Counted from the stretch's first letter, positions 9,196-16,440 are shown. The stretch is DNA of 64,000 bases from an uncultured Winogradskyella sp. (GCF_947496485.1 NZ_CANMCZ010000001.1:1111596-1175595); one strand, 5' to 3'. Program-made: numbers and translations. Notes: generated by a model not told the origin, from the letters alone.

Positions 9196-11994
9196 TTACT
9201 TGACATTCAATAAATAATTAACAATAGAAATATCATTTTCTAAATTTAACTTCTTTTTTAATCGGTATCTATGCGTTTCTACTCCTCTAACTGAGATATT
9301 CATAAGTGGTGCAATTTCTTTTGATGAAAGATTCATTTTGATGTATGCACAAATCTTTAAATCTTTTGGTGTAAGTTTAGAATGTCTTGATTTTAATCTT
9401 TCGAAAAACTCATCGTGTACTTGACTAAAATTATTTTCAAAAATCTCCCATTCATCTTTTAAAACAATTGAATTATCCAATTTTTTTACAAGTTTCTTAT
9501 AAGAATAATAGTTACTGAAACCTTCTTTATTAATCATTAATTCTTTTTTAATGTCTTGTAGAGTTTCATTCTTCTTAACTAAAGCCATGGCATTATTTGC
9601 TAATTGTTTGCTTTTGAGCTTAATTTCGTTCTGAAGAGATTCATTTTTGAGCTGTACTATATGCTTTTCATTTTCCAGAGTCTTCTCTCTTAATAGTTTT
9701 TCTTGTTCTTTTTGAAATTTAATTTGCAATACTTTTTGCTCTTTAAGAATTTTTCTCTCATGTAATATATATATCAAAATAACACTTGAAATAATTAAAA
9801 ATCCATAAAGGATAAATCCGACCCAATCCTTATACCATGGAGGTAATACATTAATATTTAATTTAGTTACAGTTGAAATCCCACCTAAATCATTACCTGT
9901 TCTAAAAGCTAGAGTATATGTATCGCTAGGTAGATTAGATAATTCAAGTCTATAATCGTCGATTTTGTGCCAACTTACAGAATCTTTATTGAAAAATGAA
10001 TATTCAAAAAAGTGGTTTTTAGAGTTTGGAGAAGATAATGAAATACCAATATTTTCATTAAATTTAAAATCAACTACTTCTCCACGATTTAATTCTACAG
10101 CTTCATTGTTTATCTCAATTTTTTCAATTTCAGGTTCAAACAAATCCGAATTAGTATAAAACTTGTCGTTTATGAGCATAAATCCATCGTTCAAGTTTAA
10201 AGCATAAGTGATGTCATTTATTTTAGAAATATTCTCATAACCAATAATTAATCTATTTTCGAAAAAGTTATTAGTTAAGAATAAGTTTGCTTTGTTGTTT
10301 CCAATAGATTTAAAATTAATTATATCGTTACCTTGTTTTAAAACTATTTGATCTACATCTTCTTCTGAAATAATATAAGAATCTTTACCAAAATTTTTAT
10401 TTAAAAAACTATATGGAACAATACTGTCTATTAAAGGTTCATATTTTTGCCAGCCGCTATTCGTCTTAAAACAAATATCATTTTTTAGTTTATAAACTCT
10501 AGTATTATAATTAAGATCAATCCCCTTTTTCTCATAGTTTTCTATATTTAAAATGGAATCATAACTATCACTAAATTTTATTCTGTACAACCCTTTATAT
10601 GCATGAGATGCCCAAGCAGTTGTTTCATCTTCAAAAACCAGAAATCTAATAGGAATAGTGGTTTCGCCTATATGTTTTACATCCCAATTATCATTAGTCT
10701 TTACAAATCTTACTAACCCAGCATAAGTACCTTGAATAAAGATGTTTGACTTTTCTGGAACTTTTTTTATAGTCCAACCGCCTGTGAATGTAGAAATTAA
10801 TTTTAATTTATTATTTCTTACTAGAAACGTACCATCATTATGTCCGCAAAAAAGCTCACCATTAATCTCCTTTAAATTCCAAACTTGACCTTGGGACCCT
10901 TCTATAAATTTTAATGCGTTATTCTCATCTAAGAAAAAAAGCCCTGTATTACTACCTATATAAATAACGCCATTATATTTAATTACATCGTAAACTGCCC
11001 CAAGCTTACCTGAAACATCATTAAAAAAATAATTTTGACTATTTAGATCAACGGAAGTCAAACCATTATCGAGGCCTAACCAAAGTTTTTGTTCAGAGTC
11101 AAGATATTGACACAAAACTGTATTATTTTGAAGTCCATTGCTCTTATTTATGTGAAAAAGAACTTTTCCTAGCTGATCTGTGAGGTAAATTCCGTTCTTA
11201 ATGGTCCCAAACACCATTCTGCCATTACTCTGAATAGAGAAATTATTAAGCTGATGTTGTTTTATATCATCATTTATTTTAAACTGTACGGGTCTAAGAT
11301 TTTTGTTGTCATATAAAAAGCATCCTTTCAACGAAGTCGTTATCAGTAATTCATCTTGATATTTCGATATTGAAATAACTTTGGTATCCTCAAGTAAACT
11401 ATGAGTTATTTTTGGTGTTAGAATATCATTATCTAAACCAAATATTCCATTTTTGAGTGTGGATATATATAGTTCTTCATCAACAATATTGCAAGAGATA
11501 ACAGCTGAAATCGGTTCAATTTTCTTTATAGCGCCATCAGAATGATAAACATATATATTTAAAAATGACCTGAAAATTATTGTGCCCTTATATGGTAAAA
11601 TCTGCCAGAACTCCTCGTTTGAAGAAATTAAAGATTTAATTGAATTGCTCAAAGATGTATAAAACAGTTCTCCTTTTGAATTTTTTTTCCAATAGCCAAA
11701 CTCTTCAAAAGAACCTGTAAATACTAAATCATTGTGCGCGAGTACAGATCGTATAGTCGTTTTATTAGGTAATTCAAAAAAAAGCCATTTTAAGCCATCA
11801 TATTCCAATAACCCGTTATTATTAGCTACATATAATTTGCCATCTTTCGCTTTAGATACGCCCCAATTTTGGTTACCTGCTTTATACTCTGATAATGAAT
11901 AGTTTTCAAAATAAGGTGAATATTGAGCAGTTAAATCATTGGATGTAAATACCAAAAACAAGATTATATAATACCCACAATACTTTAGTTTCAT
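9196..11994 (-). CDS. Sensor/regulator with beta-propeller and Y_Y_Y domains, TM helix, coiled coil and C-terminal LuxR-type HTH
   Basis: N-terminal signal, propeller-like repeats, TYTLAFRTGNDLGG Y_Y_Y region, TM near WVGFILYGFLIISSVILIYIL, C-terminal LTPKDLKICAYIKMNLSSKEIAPLMNISVRGVETHRYRLKKKL. Confidence 0.85.
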   Translation of the reverse strand: MKLKYCGYYIILFLVFTSNDLTAQYSPYFENYSLSEYKAGNQNWGVSKAKDGKLYVANNNGLLEYDGLKWLFFELPNKTTIRSVLAHNDLVFTGSFEEFGYWKKNSKGELFYTSLSNSIKSLISSNEEFWQILPYKGTIIFRSFLNIYVYHSDGAIKKIEPISAVISCNIVDEELYISTLKNGIFGLDNDILTPKITHSLLEDTKVISISKYQDELLITTSLKGCFLYDNKNLRPVQFKINDDIKQHQLNNFSIQSNGRMVFGTIKNGIYLTDQLGKVLFHINKSNGLQNNTVLCQYLDSEQKLWLGLDNGLTSVDLNSQNYFFNDVSGKLGAVYDVIKYNGVIYIGSNTGLFFLDENNALKFIEGSQGQVWNLKEINGELFCGHNDGTFLVRNNKLKLISTFTGGWTIKKVPEKSNIFIQGTYAGLVRFVKTNDNWDVKHIGETTIPIRFLVFEDETTAWASHAYKGLYRIKFSDSYDSILNIENYEKKGIDLNYNTRVYKLKNDICFKTNSGWQKYEPLIDSIVPYSFLNKNFGKDSYIISEEDVDQIVLKQGNDIINFKSIGNNKANLFLTNNFFENRLIIGYENISKINDITYALNLNDGFMLINDKFYTNSDLFEPEIEKIEINNEAVELNRGEVVDFKFNENIGISLSSPNSKNHFFEYSFFNKDSVSWHKIDDYRLELSNLPSDTYTLAFRTGNDLGGISTVTKLNINVLPPWYKDWVGFILYGFLIISSVILIYILHERKILKEQKVLQIKFQKEQEKLLREKTLENEKHIVQLKNESLQNEIKLKSKQLANNAMALVKKNETLQDIKKELMINKEGFSNYYSYKKLVKKLDNSIVLKDEWEIFENNFSQVHDEFFERLKSRHSKLTPKDLKICAYIKMNLSSKEIAPLMNISVRGVETHRYRLKKKLNLENDISIVNYLLNVK

Positions 11995-12146
11995 TCTTCT
12001 TACTGTTATAACAAAATCCCGAAATCATAATGATTACATTTTCTTAACATGACTAAATATACTTATCTTTTTTAAACATAGAGAAAAATCTAAAAACACT
12101 AGGCATTACAAATTAGTGTAAAACTAATAAAGATGAAATGCAAAGT

Positions 12147-12175
12147 AAAAGAGCAACCAAATTGGTTGCTCTTTT
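12147..12175 (-). terminator. Intrinsic terminator for 12197-13504
   Basis: AAAAGAGCAACCAA-A-TTGGTTGCTCTTTT perfect inverted repeat just past the stop codon. Confidence 0.75.
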
Positions 12176-12196
12176 ATGTTATAAAATCATTGTAAT

Positions 12197-13504
12197 CTAA
12201 TTCTTTATTATTTTCTTAACAATACTCGTCCCTGTGGTTTCATTTGTAACCTTAAGAAAATATATTGCATCTTCAAGCTGATTTAAATTGGAAATTGAAA
12301 TCGCACCATTTTCAACTGTTTCTCTACTATCAATAATTCTACGACCATTAATATCCCATAAACTTATGTTGTACTCATCATTAAAACCATTAGATAGTTT
12401 TATAGTGATGGCTGATTTAAAAGGATTAGGACCTACTGATACATTATAAACTCTAATGTCATCAACAGATAATGCGCCTGGGCAAATAGACCATCCCATA
12501 TCTTGAAATAATCCTAAAGTTATTGGCCCAGGATTATGATTAGCTGAACCAGGACCGACTTCATGTCTCATTAATGAATTAATATTCTCTATTGGAAAAG
12601 AAGGTGTATTCCAGTGATATATGCTCGATCCACCATTAAAAGATGCTGGAGCATAAATTTGCGGTAATGCACCACCTTGACCAAATTGTGCAACTGACGT
12701 TGGTGCATTAATAAACAAGTCGTTACTTACAAGTTCTGTACCTAATGCCGCTGAAGGGTCAGGGAAACTTAAAATCGCTGCACCAGTACCATTTTCAACG
12801 AATGCATCATATACAGCCGGAATGTTATTATTTGGTTCTCGGACTGCACCTATATCATCAGGGAAACTTGTTGTTACATCTGAAAAGCCAATAAAACCAA
12901 GACCATGACCAAGTTCATGTAACACAACGGTAACAAAATCAATTTGGTTTCCTGGAGGATTAGCGTCTGTGCCATAATACCAATTTGCCTCACTACTAAA
13001 ATTTGCAGTAATATCATTAGATCCACCAAATGTACTTCGATCTGCACCTTCAAGTTTTTCCCATATTGCAGCCGGATAAAAGATATTGGGTTGTGAACCA
13101 GGTGCTGATGATGTTAAAAAAGTTGCAGGTCCTGCACTACCCAAAACGTTTGGCCCTAGAGCGGTAAATGAGGCATTTACATTAATTGGCACAGAAGAAT
13201 CGATTGAATTTGCCCAGATATCTACAGCGTATTGAAAAGCCGCCTGCGCTTCTGGCGTAAATCCATTATAACTTACTACAAATGTTGCACACGGATTTCC
13301 ACCACCTTTCATCTTCGCGGCAGTTTCAGGAGCTCTTGGAACTGAAACAAGCCCTGCAAATTCACCTAAAGGTAGAACACAACCAGGTTCAGTCGGAGTA
13401 TATTTTTGCGGTACAAAAGTGGTTTCTTGAGCACTTAAAAAAAGTGATGAAACCAAAAACAGATATGCAAATAAGGATTTAAAATTGAAAGTAATTTTTC
13501 TCAT
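12197..13504 (-). CDS. Secreted zinc metalloprotease-like protein with T9SS C-terminal sorting domain
   Basis: Signal peptide, VVLHELGHGLGF zinc-binding motif, C-terminal VYNVSVGPNPFKSAITIKL...GTSIVKKIIKN. Confidence 0.8.
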   Translation of the reverse strand: MRKITFNFKSLFAYLFLVSSLFLSAQETTFVPQKYTPTEPGCVLPLGEFAGLVSVPRAPETAAKMKGGGNPCATFVVSYNGFTPEAQAAFQYAVDIWANSIDSSVPINVNASFTALGPNVLGSAGPATFLTSSAPGSQPNIFYPAAIWEKLEGADRSTFGGSNDITANFSSEANWYYGTDANPPGNQIDFVTVVLHELGHGLGFIGFSDVTTSFPDDIGAVREPNNNIPAVYDAFVENGTGAAILSFPDPSAALGTELVSNDLFINAPTSVAQFGQGGALPQIYAPASFNGGSSIYHWNTPSFPIENINSLMRHEVGPGSANHNPGPITLGLFQDMGWSICPGALSVDDIRVYNVSVGPNPFKSAITIKLSNGFNDEYNISLWDINGRRIIDSRETVENGAISISNLNQLEDAIYFLKVTNETTGTSIVKKIIKN

Positions 13505-13734
13505 AGTTTAATCTTTTTTGGTGATTAAAAATAATGTAAAATTCCATAATTCAAGGAATTCTTTCAAATTAATTGATAAGATAGTCCTTAAAACACTCGT
13601 TTTAATTGATAGATGGAATAAGTGCGTATAATATATAAAGTAAAATAAGTTCTGTCTTAGAAATTAAATTTGTACTACTTTTTTAAGTATTGAGTGATTA
13701 TAATAGCTAGACTATAAACTTTATAGGCATAAAA

Positions 13735-13767
13735 TTTGGATATTAAACTGATATTATAGCATATTTG
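13735..13767 (+). promoter_or_regulatory. Bacteroidetes-type promoter candidate for leader ORF 1
   Basis: TTTG (13735-13738), 21 nt, CATATTTG (13760-13767); one mismatch to TAnnTTTG. Predicted start falls at or just before ATG 13776. Confidence 0.45.
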
Positions 13768-13775
13768 TACCACAA

Positions 13776-13892
13776 ATGATGACTACAATAGTACATAGAG
13801 CACCTAAATCACTGATGTGTCAGTGGGATTATCGTGGAAATAATGAATTATTTCAACGACAAGGACGTTATGTATCTATTTTTAATCATTAA
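13776..13892 (+). CDS. Candidate leader peptide 1 (38 aa) containing all 20 amino acids
   Basis: ATG...TAA: MMTTIVHRAPKSLMCQWDYRGNNELFQRQGRYVSIFNH; promoter-like motif just upstream, intrinsic terminator 38 nt downstream. Confidence 0.5.
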   Translation: MMTTIVHRAPKSLMCQWDYRGNNELFQRQGRYVSIFNH

Positions 13893-13930
13893 TTATATAT
13901 GATTTAAATACAAAAACTATAAATAGTACA

Positions 13931-13959
13931 AGCGTTCAAGAAATTGGACGCTTTTTTTA
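13931..13959 (+). terminator. Intrinsic terminator after leader ORF 1 (attenuator candidate)
   Basis: AGCGTTCAA-GAAA-TTGGACGCT (9 bp incl. one G-U, GAAA tetraloop) followed by a T tract. Confidence 0.8.
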
Positions 13960-14013
13960 TGAAAAAAATTAGAAGAATTTGAAATTAGACTTTAAAAAAT
14001 AAAATAACACGTA

Positions 14014-14099
14014 TTGAAGACTAAGCAATTGGGAGACAGACGCTTGCCACAAACCTTCAAGGATCTGCGTAATGCGGACAGGAATTTCTTTGTCTTCAA
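14014..14099 (+). ncRNA. Candidate structured RNA closed by a long terminal helix
   Basis: TTGAAGACTAAG (14014-14025) pairs with CTTTGTCTTCAA (14088-14099), one mismatch; interior has shorter complementary segments; no ORF. Confidence 0.4.
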
Positions 14100-14144
14100 A
14101 TTAATATAACTAATTGATAATCAATAAATTAAATAAACTTTTTA

Positions 14145-14175
14145 TTTGTTTTTTTAAAAATAGTTTTCATCTTTG
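14145..14175 (+). promoter_or_regulatory. Bacteroidetes-type promoter candidate for leader ORF 2 / TPR-tRNA array
   Basis: TTTG (14145-14148), 19 nt, CATCTTTG (14168-14175). Confidence 0.5.
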
Positions 14176-14230
14176 CAGCGCAGAATTGAATAATTCGCAA
14201 TAACATTAAATAATAACAAAACAAGAAGCC

Positions 14231-14308
14231 ATGCTAAAACATAAAGTAGCATTTCAAAATTTAAGTTATGACCTCGAGTCATTTACACGGCTTCGGTATT
14301 TTCTGTAG
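14231..14308 (+). CDS. Candidate leader peptide 2 (25 aa)
   Basis: MLKHKVAFQNLSYDLESFTRLRYFL; codons include CTA, TTA, CTC, CTT, CTG and CGG x2; followed by an attenuator-like terminator. Confidence 0.5.
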   Translation: MLKHKVAFQNLSYDLESFTRLRYFL

Positions 14309-14329
14309 ATAATTTATTTCCCAGAGAAG

Positions 14330-14362
14330 AATCCGAAGCAAACAAACTGTTTCGGATTTTTT
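14330..14362 (+). terminator. Intrinsic terminator/attenuator with complementary antiterminator segment in leader ORF 2
   Basis: AATCCGAA(14330-14337)...TTCGGATT(14351-14358) plus T tract; CTTCGGTATT at 14291-14300 can pair with AATCCGAAG at 14330-14338 with one bulge. Confidence 0.7.
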
Positions 14363-14446
14363 ATTTCAAAAAATTTAAGAGTACATAAATCTGAACAGTT
14401 TTAAGAGCATCACAACATGTGTTGCATTTAAAACAGTAACAAACTA

Positions 14447-15043
14447 TTGAATAAAATTATCATGGAAAATAATTTACATAACAGCTATTTGTTCAAAGCG
14501 ATGGAAGCTTATCCCTGGGAATTAGAAAAAGCAGTAGAGGCATTAAATTATGCTTTGTCTTATGACCCAGAAAATGTGAAAGCCTTGCATTTAATGGCAA
14601 AAGTGCACTATGAGCAATTAGGTGATAATGAAACGGCTAAAAGCTATTTTGAAAGGGCTTTAGCAAGTAGATTGGATATGCCAGATATATATCCAGACTA
14701 CATCAGATTATTAATTAATAATCACGATTTCAAAGAAGCCCAAAGATTAATTGACTTTGCTAAAACTGTAAAAGGAATTGACAGAGCAGGTATCGCTTTA
14801 GCTCAAGGTCAACTTTATGAAAGCATGACATTGTTTGTCGAAGCAGAAAAGGCTTTAAAAGATGCAAAGCAATTAGCATTGAACAATGATTTTATCAGTT
14901 ACGTTGATGACATTTTAACTCGAGTTAAGAAGAAAAAAAAGATTCAGGCTAACGAAAATAGAATCATAGAGAATCAGGCTAAAAAAGAAGTGGAGGCCGA
15001 ACCTAAAAAGTGGTTTCAAAATCGATTAAATAATTTATTGTAA
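14447..15043 (+). CDS. Tetratricopeptide-repeat protein
   Basis: 198 aa, TPR pattern ALSYDPENVKALHLMAKVHYEQLGDNETAKSYFERAL; start may be ATG 14447 or 14462. Confidence 0.8.
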   Translation: MNKIIMENNLHNSYLFKAMEAYPWELEKAVEALNYALSYDPENVKALHLMAKVHYEQLGDNETAKSYFERALASRLDMPDIYPDYIRLLINNHDFKEAQRLIDFAKTVKGIDRAGIALAQGQLYESMTLFVEAEKALKDAKQLALNNDFISYVDDILTRVKKKKKIQANENRIIENQAKKEVEAEPKKWFQNRLNNLL

Positions 15044-15067
15044 TTAAAAAAAGAAAGGAGAAATAAC

Positions 15068-15095
15068 AAATCGGCAAATTTCGGTTTGCCGATTT
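15068..15095 (+). other. Perfect 11-bp inverted repeat (hairpin) immediately 5' of the tRNA array
   Basis: AAATCGGCAAA-TTTCGG-TTTGCCGATTT, no long T tract; could be a processing or terminator-like structure. Confidence 0.6.
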
Positions 15096-15098
15096 ACT

Positions 15099-15180
15099 GG
15101 GAATGCGTCCAAGTAGGAGAGTGGAGTCAGTCTGTAAAACTGATGCTTAAGCTTAATAGGTTCGAATCCTATGATTCCCA
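15099..15180 (+). tRNA. tRNA-Tyr (GTA)
   Basis: ASL TCAGT-CTGTAAA-ACTGA; long variable arm; T-arm ATAGG-TTCGAAT-CCTAT; GGGAAT/ATTCCC acceptor. Confidence 0.85.
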
Positions 15181-15185
15181 CAACT

Positions 15186-15258
15186 AGTATCGTAGCTCAA
15201 TGGTTAGAGTGCTCGGTTGTCTCCCGAGAAGTTGCGAGTTCGAATCTCGTCGGTACTG
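15186..15258 (+). tRNA. tRNA-Asp (GTC)
   Basis: Acceptor AGTATCG/CGGTACT, D-stem GCTC/GAGT, ASL CTCGG-TTGTCTC-CCGAG, T-arm GCGAG-TTCGAAT-CTCGT, discriminator G. Confidence 0.88.
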
Positions 15259-15263
15259 CTAAT

Positions 15264-15336
15264 GCTCTATTAGCATAGTGGTTTAGTGCATCCGACTTTC
15301 TATCGGAAGACAAGGGTTCGATTCCCTTATAGAGTA
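15264..15336 (+). tRNA. tRNA-Glu (TTC)
   Basis: Acceptor GCTCTAT/ATAGAGT (1-72 G-U), ASL TCCGA-CTTTCTA-TCGGA, T-loop TTCGATT. Confidence 0.85.
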
Positions 15337-15341
15337 CATAA

Positions 15342-15414
15342 TGAGGTGTAGCTTAATTGTTAAAGCACCGAGCTTTTAACTCGGGTGATTTAGGTTCAAG
15401 TCCTAATACCTCAA
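15342..15414 (+). tRNA. tRNA-Lys (TTT)
   Basis: Acceptor TGAGGTG/TACCTCA, ASL CCGAG-CTTTTAA-CTCGG, T-loop TTCAAGT. Confidence 0.85.
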
Positions 15415-15419
15415 CAATT

Positions 15420-15493
15420 GCAGGAATGGCGGAATAGGCATACGCTCTTGTCTTAGAAACAAGATTTTGAGAGTTCGAATCTCTCTTCCTGTA
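15420..15493 (+). tRNA. tRNA-Leu (TAG) with short variable loop
   Basis: Acceptor GCAGGAA/TTCCTGT (1-72 G-U), ASL CTTGT-CTTAGAA-ACAAG, variable loop only ATTTT, T-arm GAGAG-TTCGAAT-CTCTC. Confidence 0.8.
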
Positions 15494-15498
15494 CTAAT

Positions 15499-15572
15499 GC
15501 TTCGCTGGCCAAACTGGAAAAGGCAACACGTTTAAGCCGTGTGATTTCTTGGTTCGAATCCAAGGCGAAGTA
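15499..15572 (+). tRNA. tRNA-Leu (TAA) with short variable loop
   Basis: Acceptor GCTTCGC/GCGAAGT (1-72 G-U), ASL ACACG-TTTAAGC-CGTGT, variable loop only GATTT, T-arm CTTGG-TTCGAAT-CCAAG. Confidence 0.8.
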
Positions 15573-15576
15573 CAAA

Positions 15577-15650
15577 TAAGCTCATGGTGTAGCGGATAGC
15601 ATTCAAAGCTACGGACTTTGAGGTATGGGTTCGAATCCTATTGGGCTTAC
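15577..15650 (+). tRNA. tRNA-Arg (ACG)
   Basis: Acceptor TAAGCTC/GGGCTTA, ASL CAAAG-CTACGGA-CTTTG, T-loop TTCGAAT. Confidence 0.85.
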
Positions 15651-15655
15651 AATAA

Positions 15656-15726
15656 TAACCTGTGGTGTAATGGTAACACTCAAGATTTTGATTCTTGTAT
15701 TATAGGTTCGAATCCTATCAGGTTAT
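15656..15726 (+). tRNA. tRNA-Gln (TTG)
   Basis: Acceptor TAACCTG/CAGGTTA, D-stem GTGT/ACAC, ASL CAAGA-TTTTGAT-TCTTG, T-loop TTCGAAT. Confidence 0.83.
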
Positions 15727-15729
15727 CTG

Positions 15730-15799
15730 GTGTCTATAGTGTAATGGCTCGCACAGGAGGTATATCCATCTAGATCAAGTTCGAATCTTGATAGACACT
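15730..15799 (+). tRNA. tRNA-like, anticodon undetermined (irregular anticodon stem)
   Basis: Acceptor GTGTCTA/TAGACAC perfect, D-stem GTGT/GCAC, T-arm TCAAG-TTCGAAT-CTTGA, but ASL AGGAG-GTATATC-CATCT has a mismatch and short variable region. Confidence 0.6.
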
Positions 15800-15805
15800 A
15801 AAACC

Positions 15806-15878
15806 GGAACAGTAGCAAAGTTGGTCAATGCACTAGACTGAAGCTCTAGCGATACAGGTTCGAATCCTGTCTGTTCCA
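15806..15878 (+). tRNA. tRNA-Phe (GAA)
   Basis: Acceptor GGAACAG/CTGTTCC, ASL CTAGA-CTGAAGC-TCTAG, T-arm ACAGG-TTCGAAT-CCTGT, discriminator A. Confidence 0.87.
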
Positions 15879-15896
15879 CTAACGTTCATTGAAATC

Positions 15897-15925
15897 TTAT
15901 GAAATTCAATTATTGAGTTTCATAA
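15897..15925 (+). other. 13-bp hairpin after tRNA-Phe
   Basis: TTATGAAATTCAA-TTA-TTGAGTTTCATAA, one G-U pair. Confidence 0.6.
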
Positions 15926-15963
15926 CTAAAAAATCATCAGTCTTTAATTTTGATTATTGAATG

Positions 15964-16360
15964 ATGGGGTAGCTTATTGTCCTAAGATAAACTTGGTAAC
16001 AAGGATAAATCTGTTTGCAGACACTGCAGATGGAGACTGTTTTCTTTTGAAAATAGTACGTGTAAGCAAGCAACAAACGTAAGTTATTATTTGCAAGGGG
16101 CAACCGCTGACACAAGTAAGAATTTACAGCCGATAGTAGTTAGGCTTGAGATGGAGACATCAACAGGAAAAGTTGTAGTTATTGGTTACGTATAGGTCAT
16201 CCAACCTAACGGAGCTGATTGCAGTATTAAAGTTACCCGACAGGAAATGGTTCGGTAGTTTAACATACTGTGTGTTGGGAAACACACAAGGAGAAGGTTG
16301 GTATTTTGTAGGCCAAAATCTACGGAGCCATTTTCGAAGCCCTTCTCCTAGGTCAAAGTT
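15964..16360 (+). ncRNA. Candidate large structured RNA within the tRNA-like array
   Basis: No convincing ORF. Several compact hairpins, three with GNRA-type loops: CTTG-GTAA-CAAG (15992-16003), GATG-GAGA-CATC (about 16150-16161), TGTGTGTT-GGGA-AACACACA (about 16269-16288); also 9-bp AGGAGAAGG/CCTTCTCCT (about 16290-16350). Confidence 0.5.
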
Positions 16361-16440
16361 TAATGTCTAGGTTCGATTCCTAGTATCCAAACCGATAAGG
16401 GATATAGCTCAAAGGTTAGAGCACTGTATTTTTCATACAG
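16361..16440 (+). ncRNA. Permuted tRNA-like element P0 (T-arm/3' acceptor upstream of 5' acceptor/D-arm/ASL)
   Basis: CTAGG-TTCGATT-CCTAG + TATCC (16384-16388), then GGATA (16400-16404) + D-arm GCTC/GAGC + ASL CTGTA-TTTTTCA-TACAG. TATCC pairs only with the downstream GGATA; no upstream partner found. Confidence 0.45.

Noticed and set aside
16182-16370. 62-aa + strand ORF in the array region
   Set aside because: Overlaps the T-arm of a tRNA-like element and dense hairpins; no family resemblance; likely chance ORF in structured RNA.
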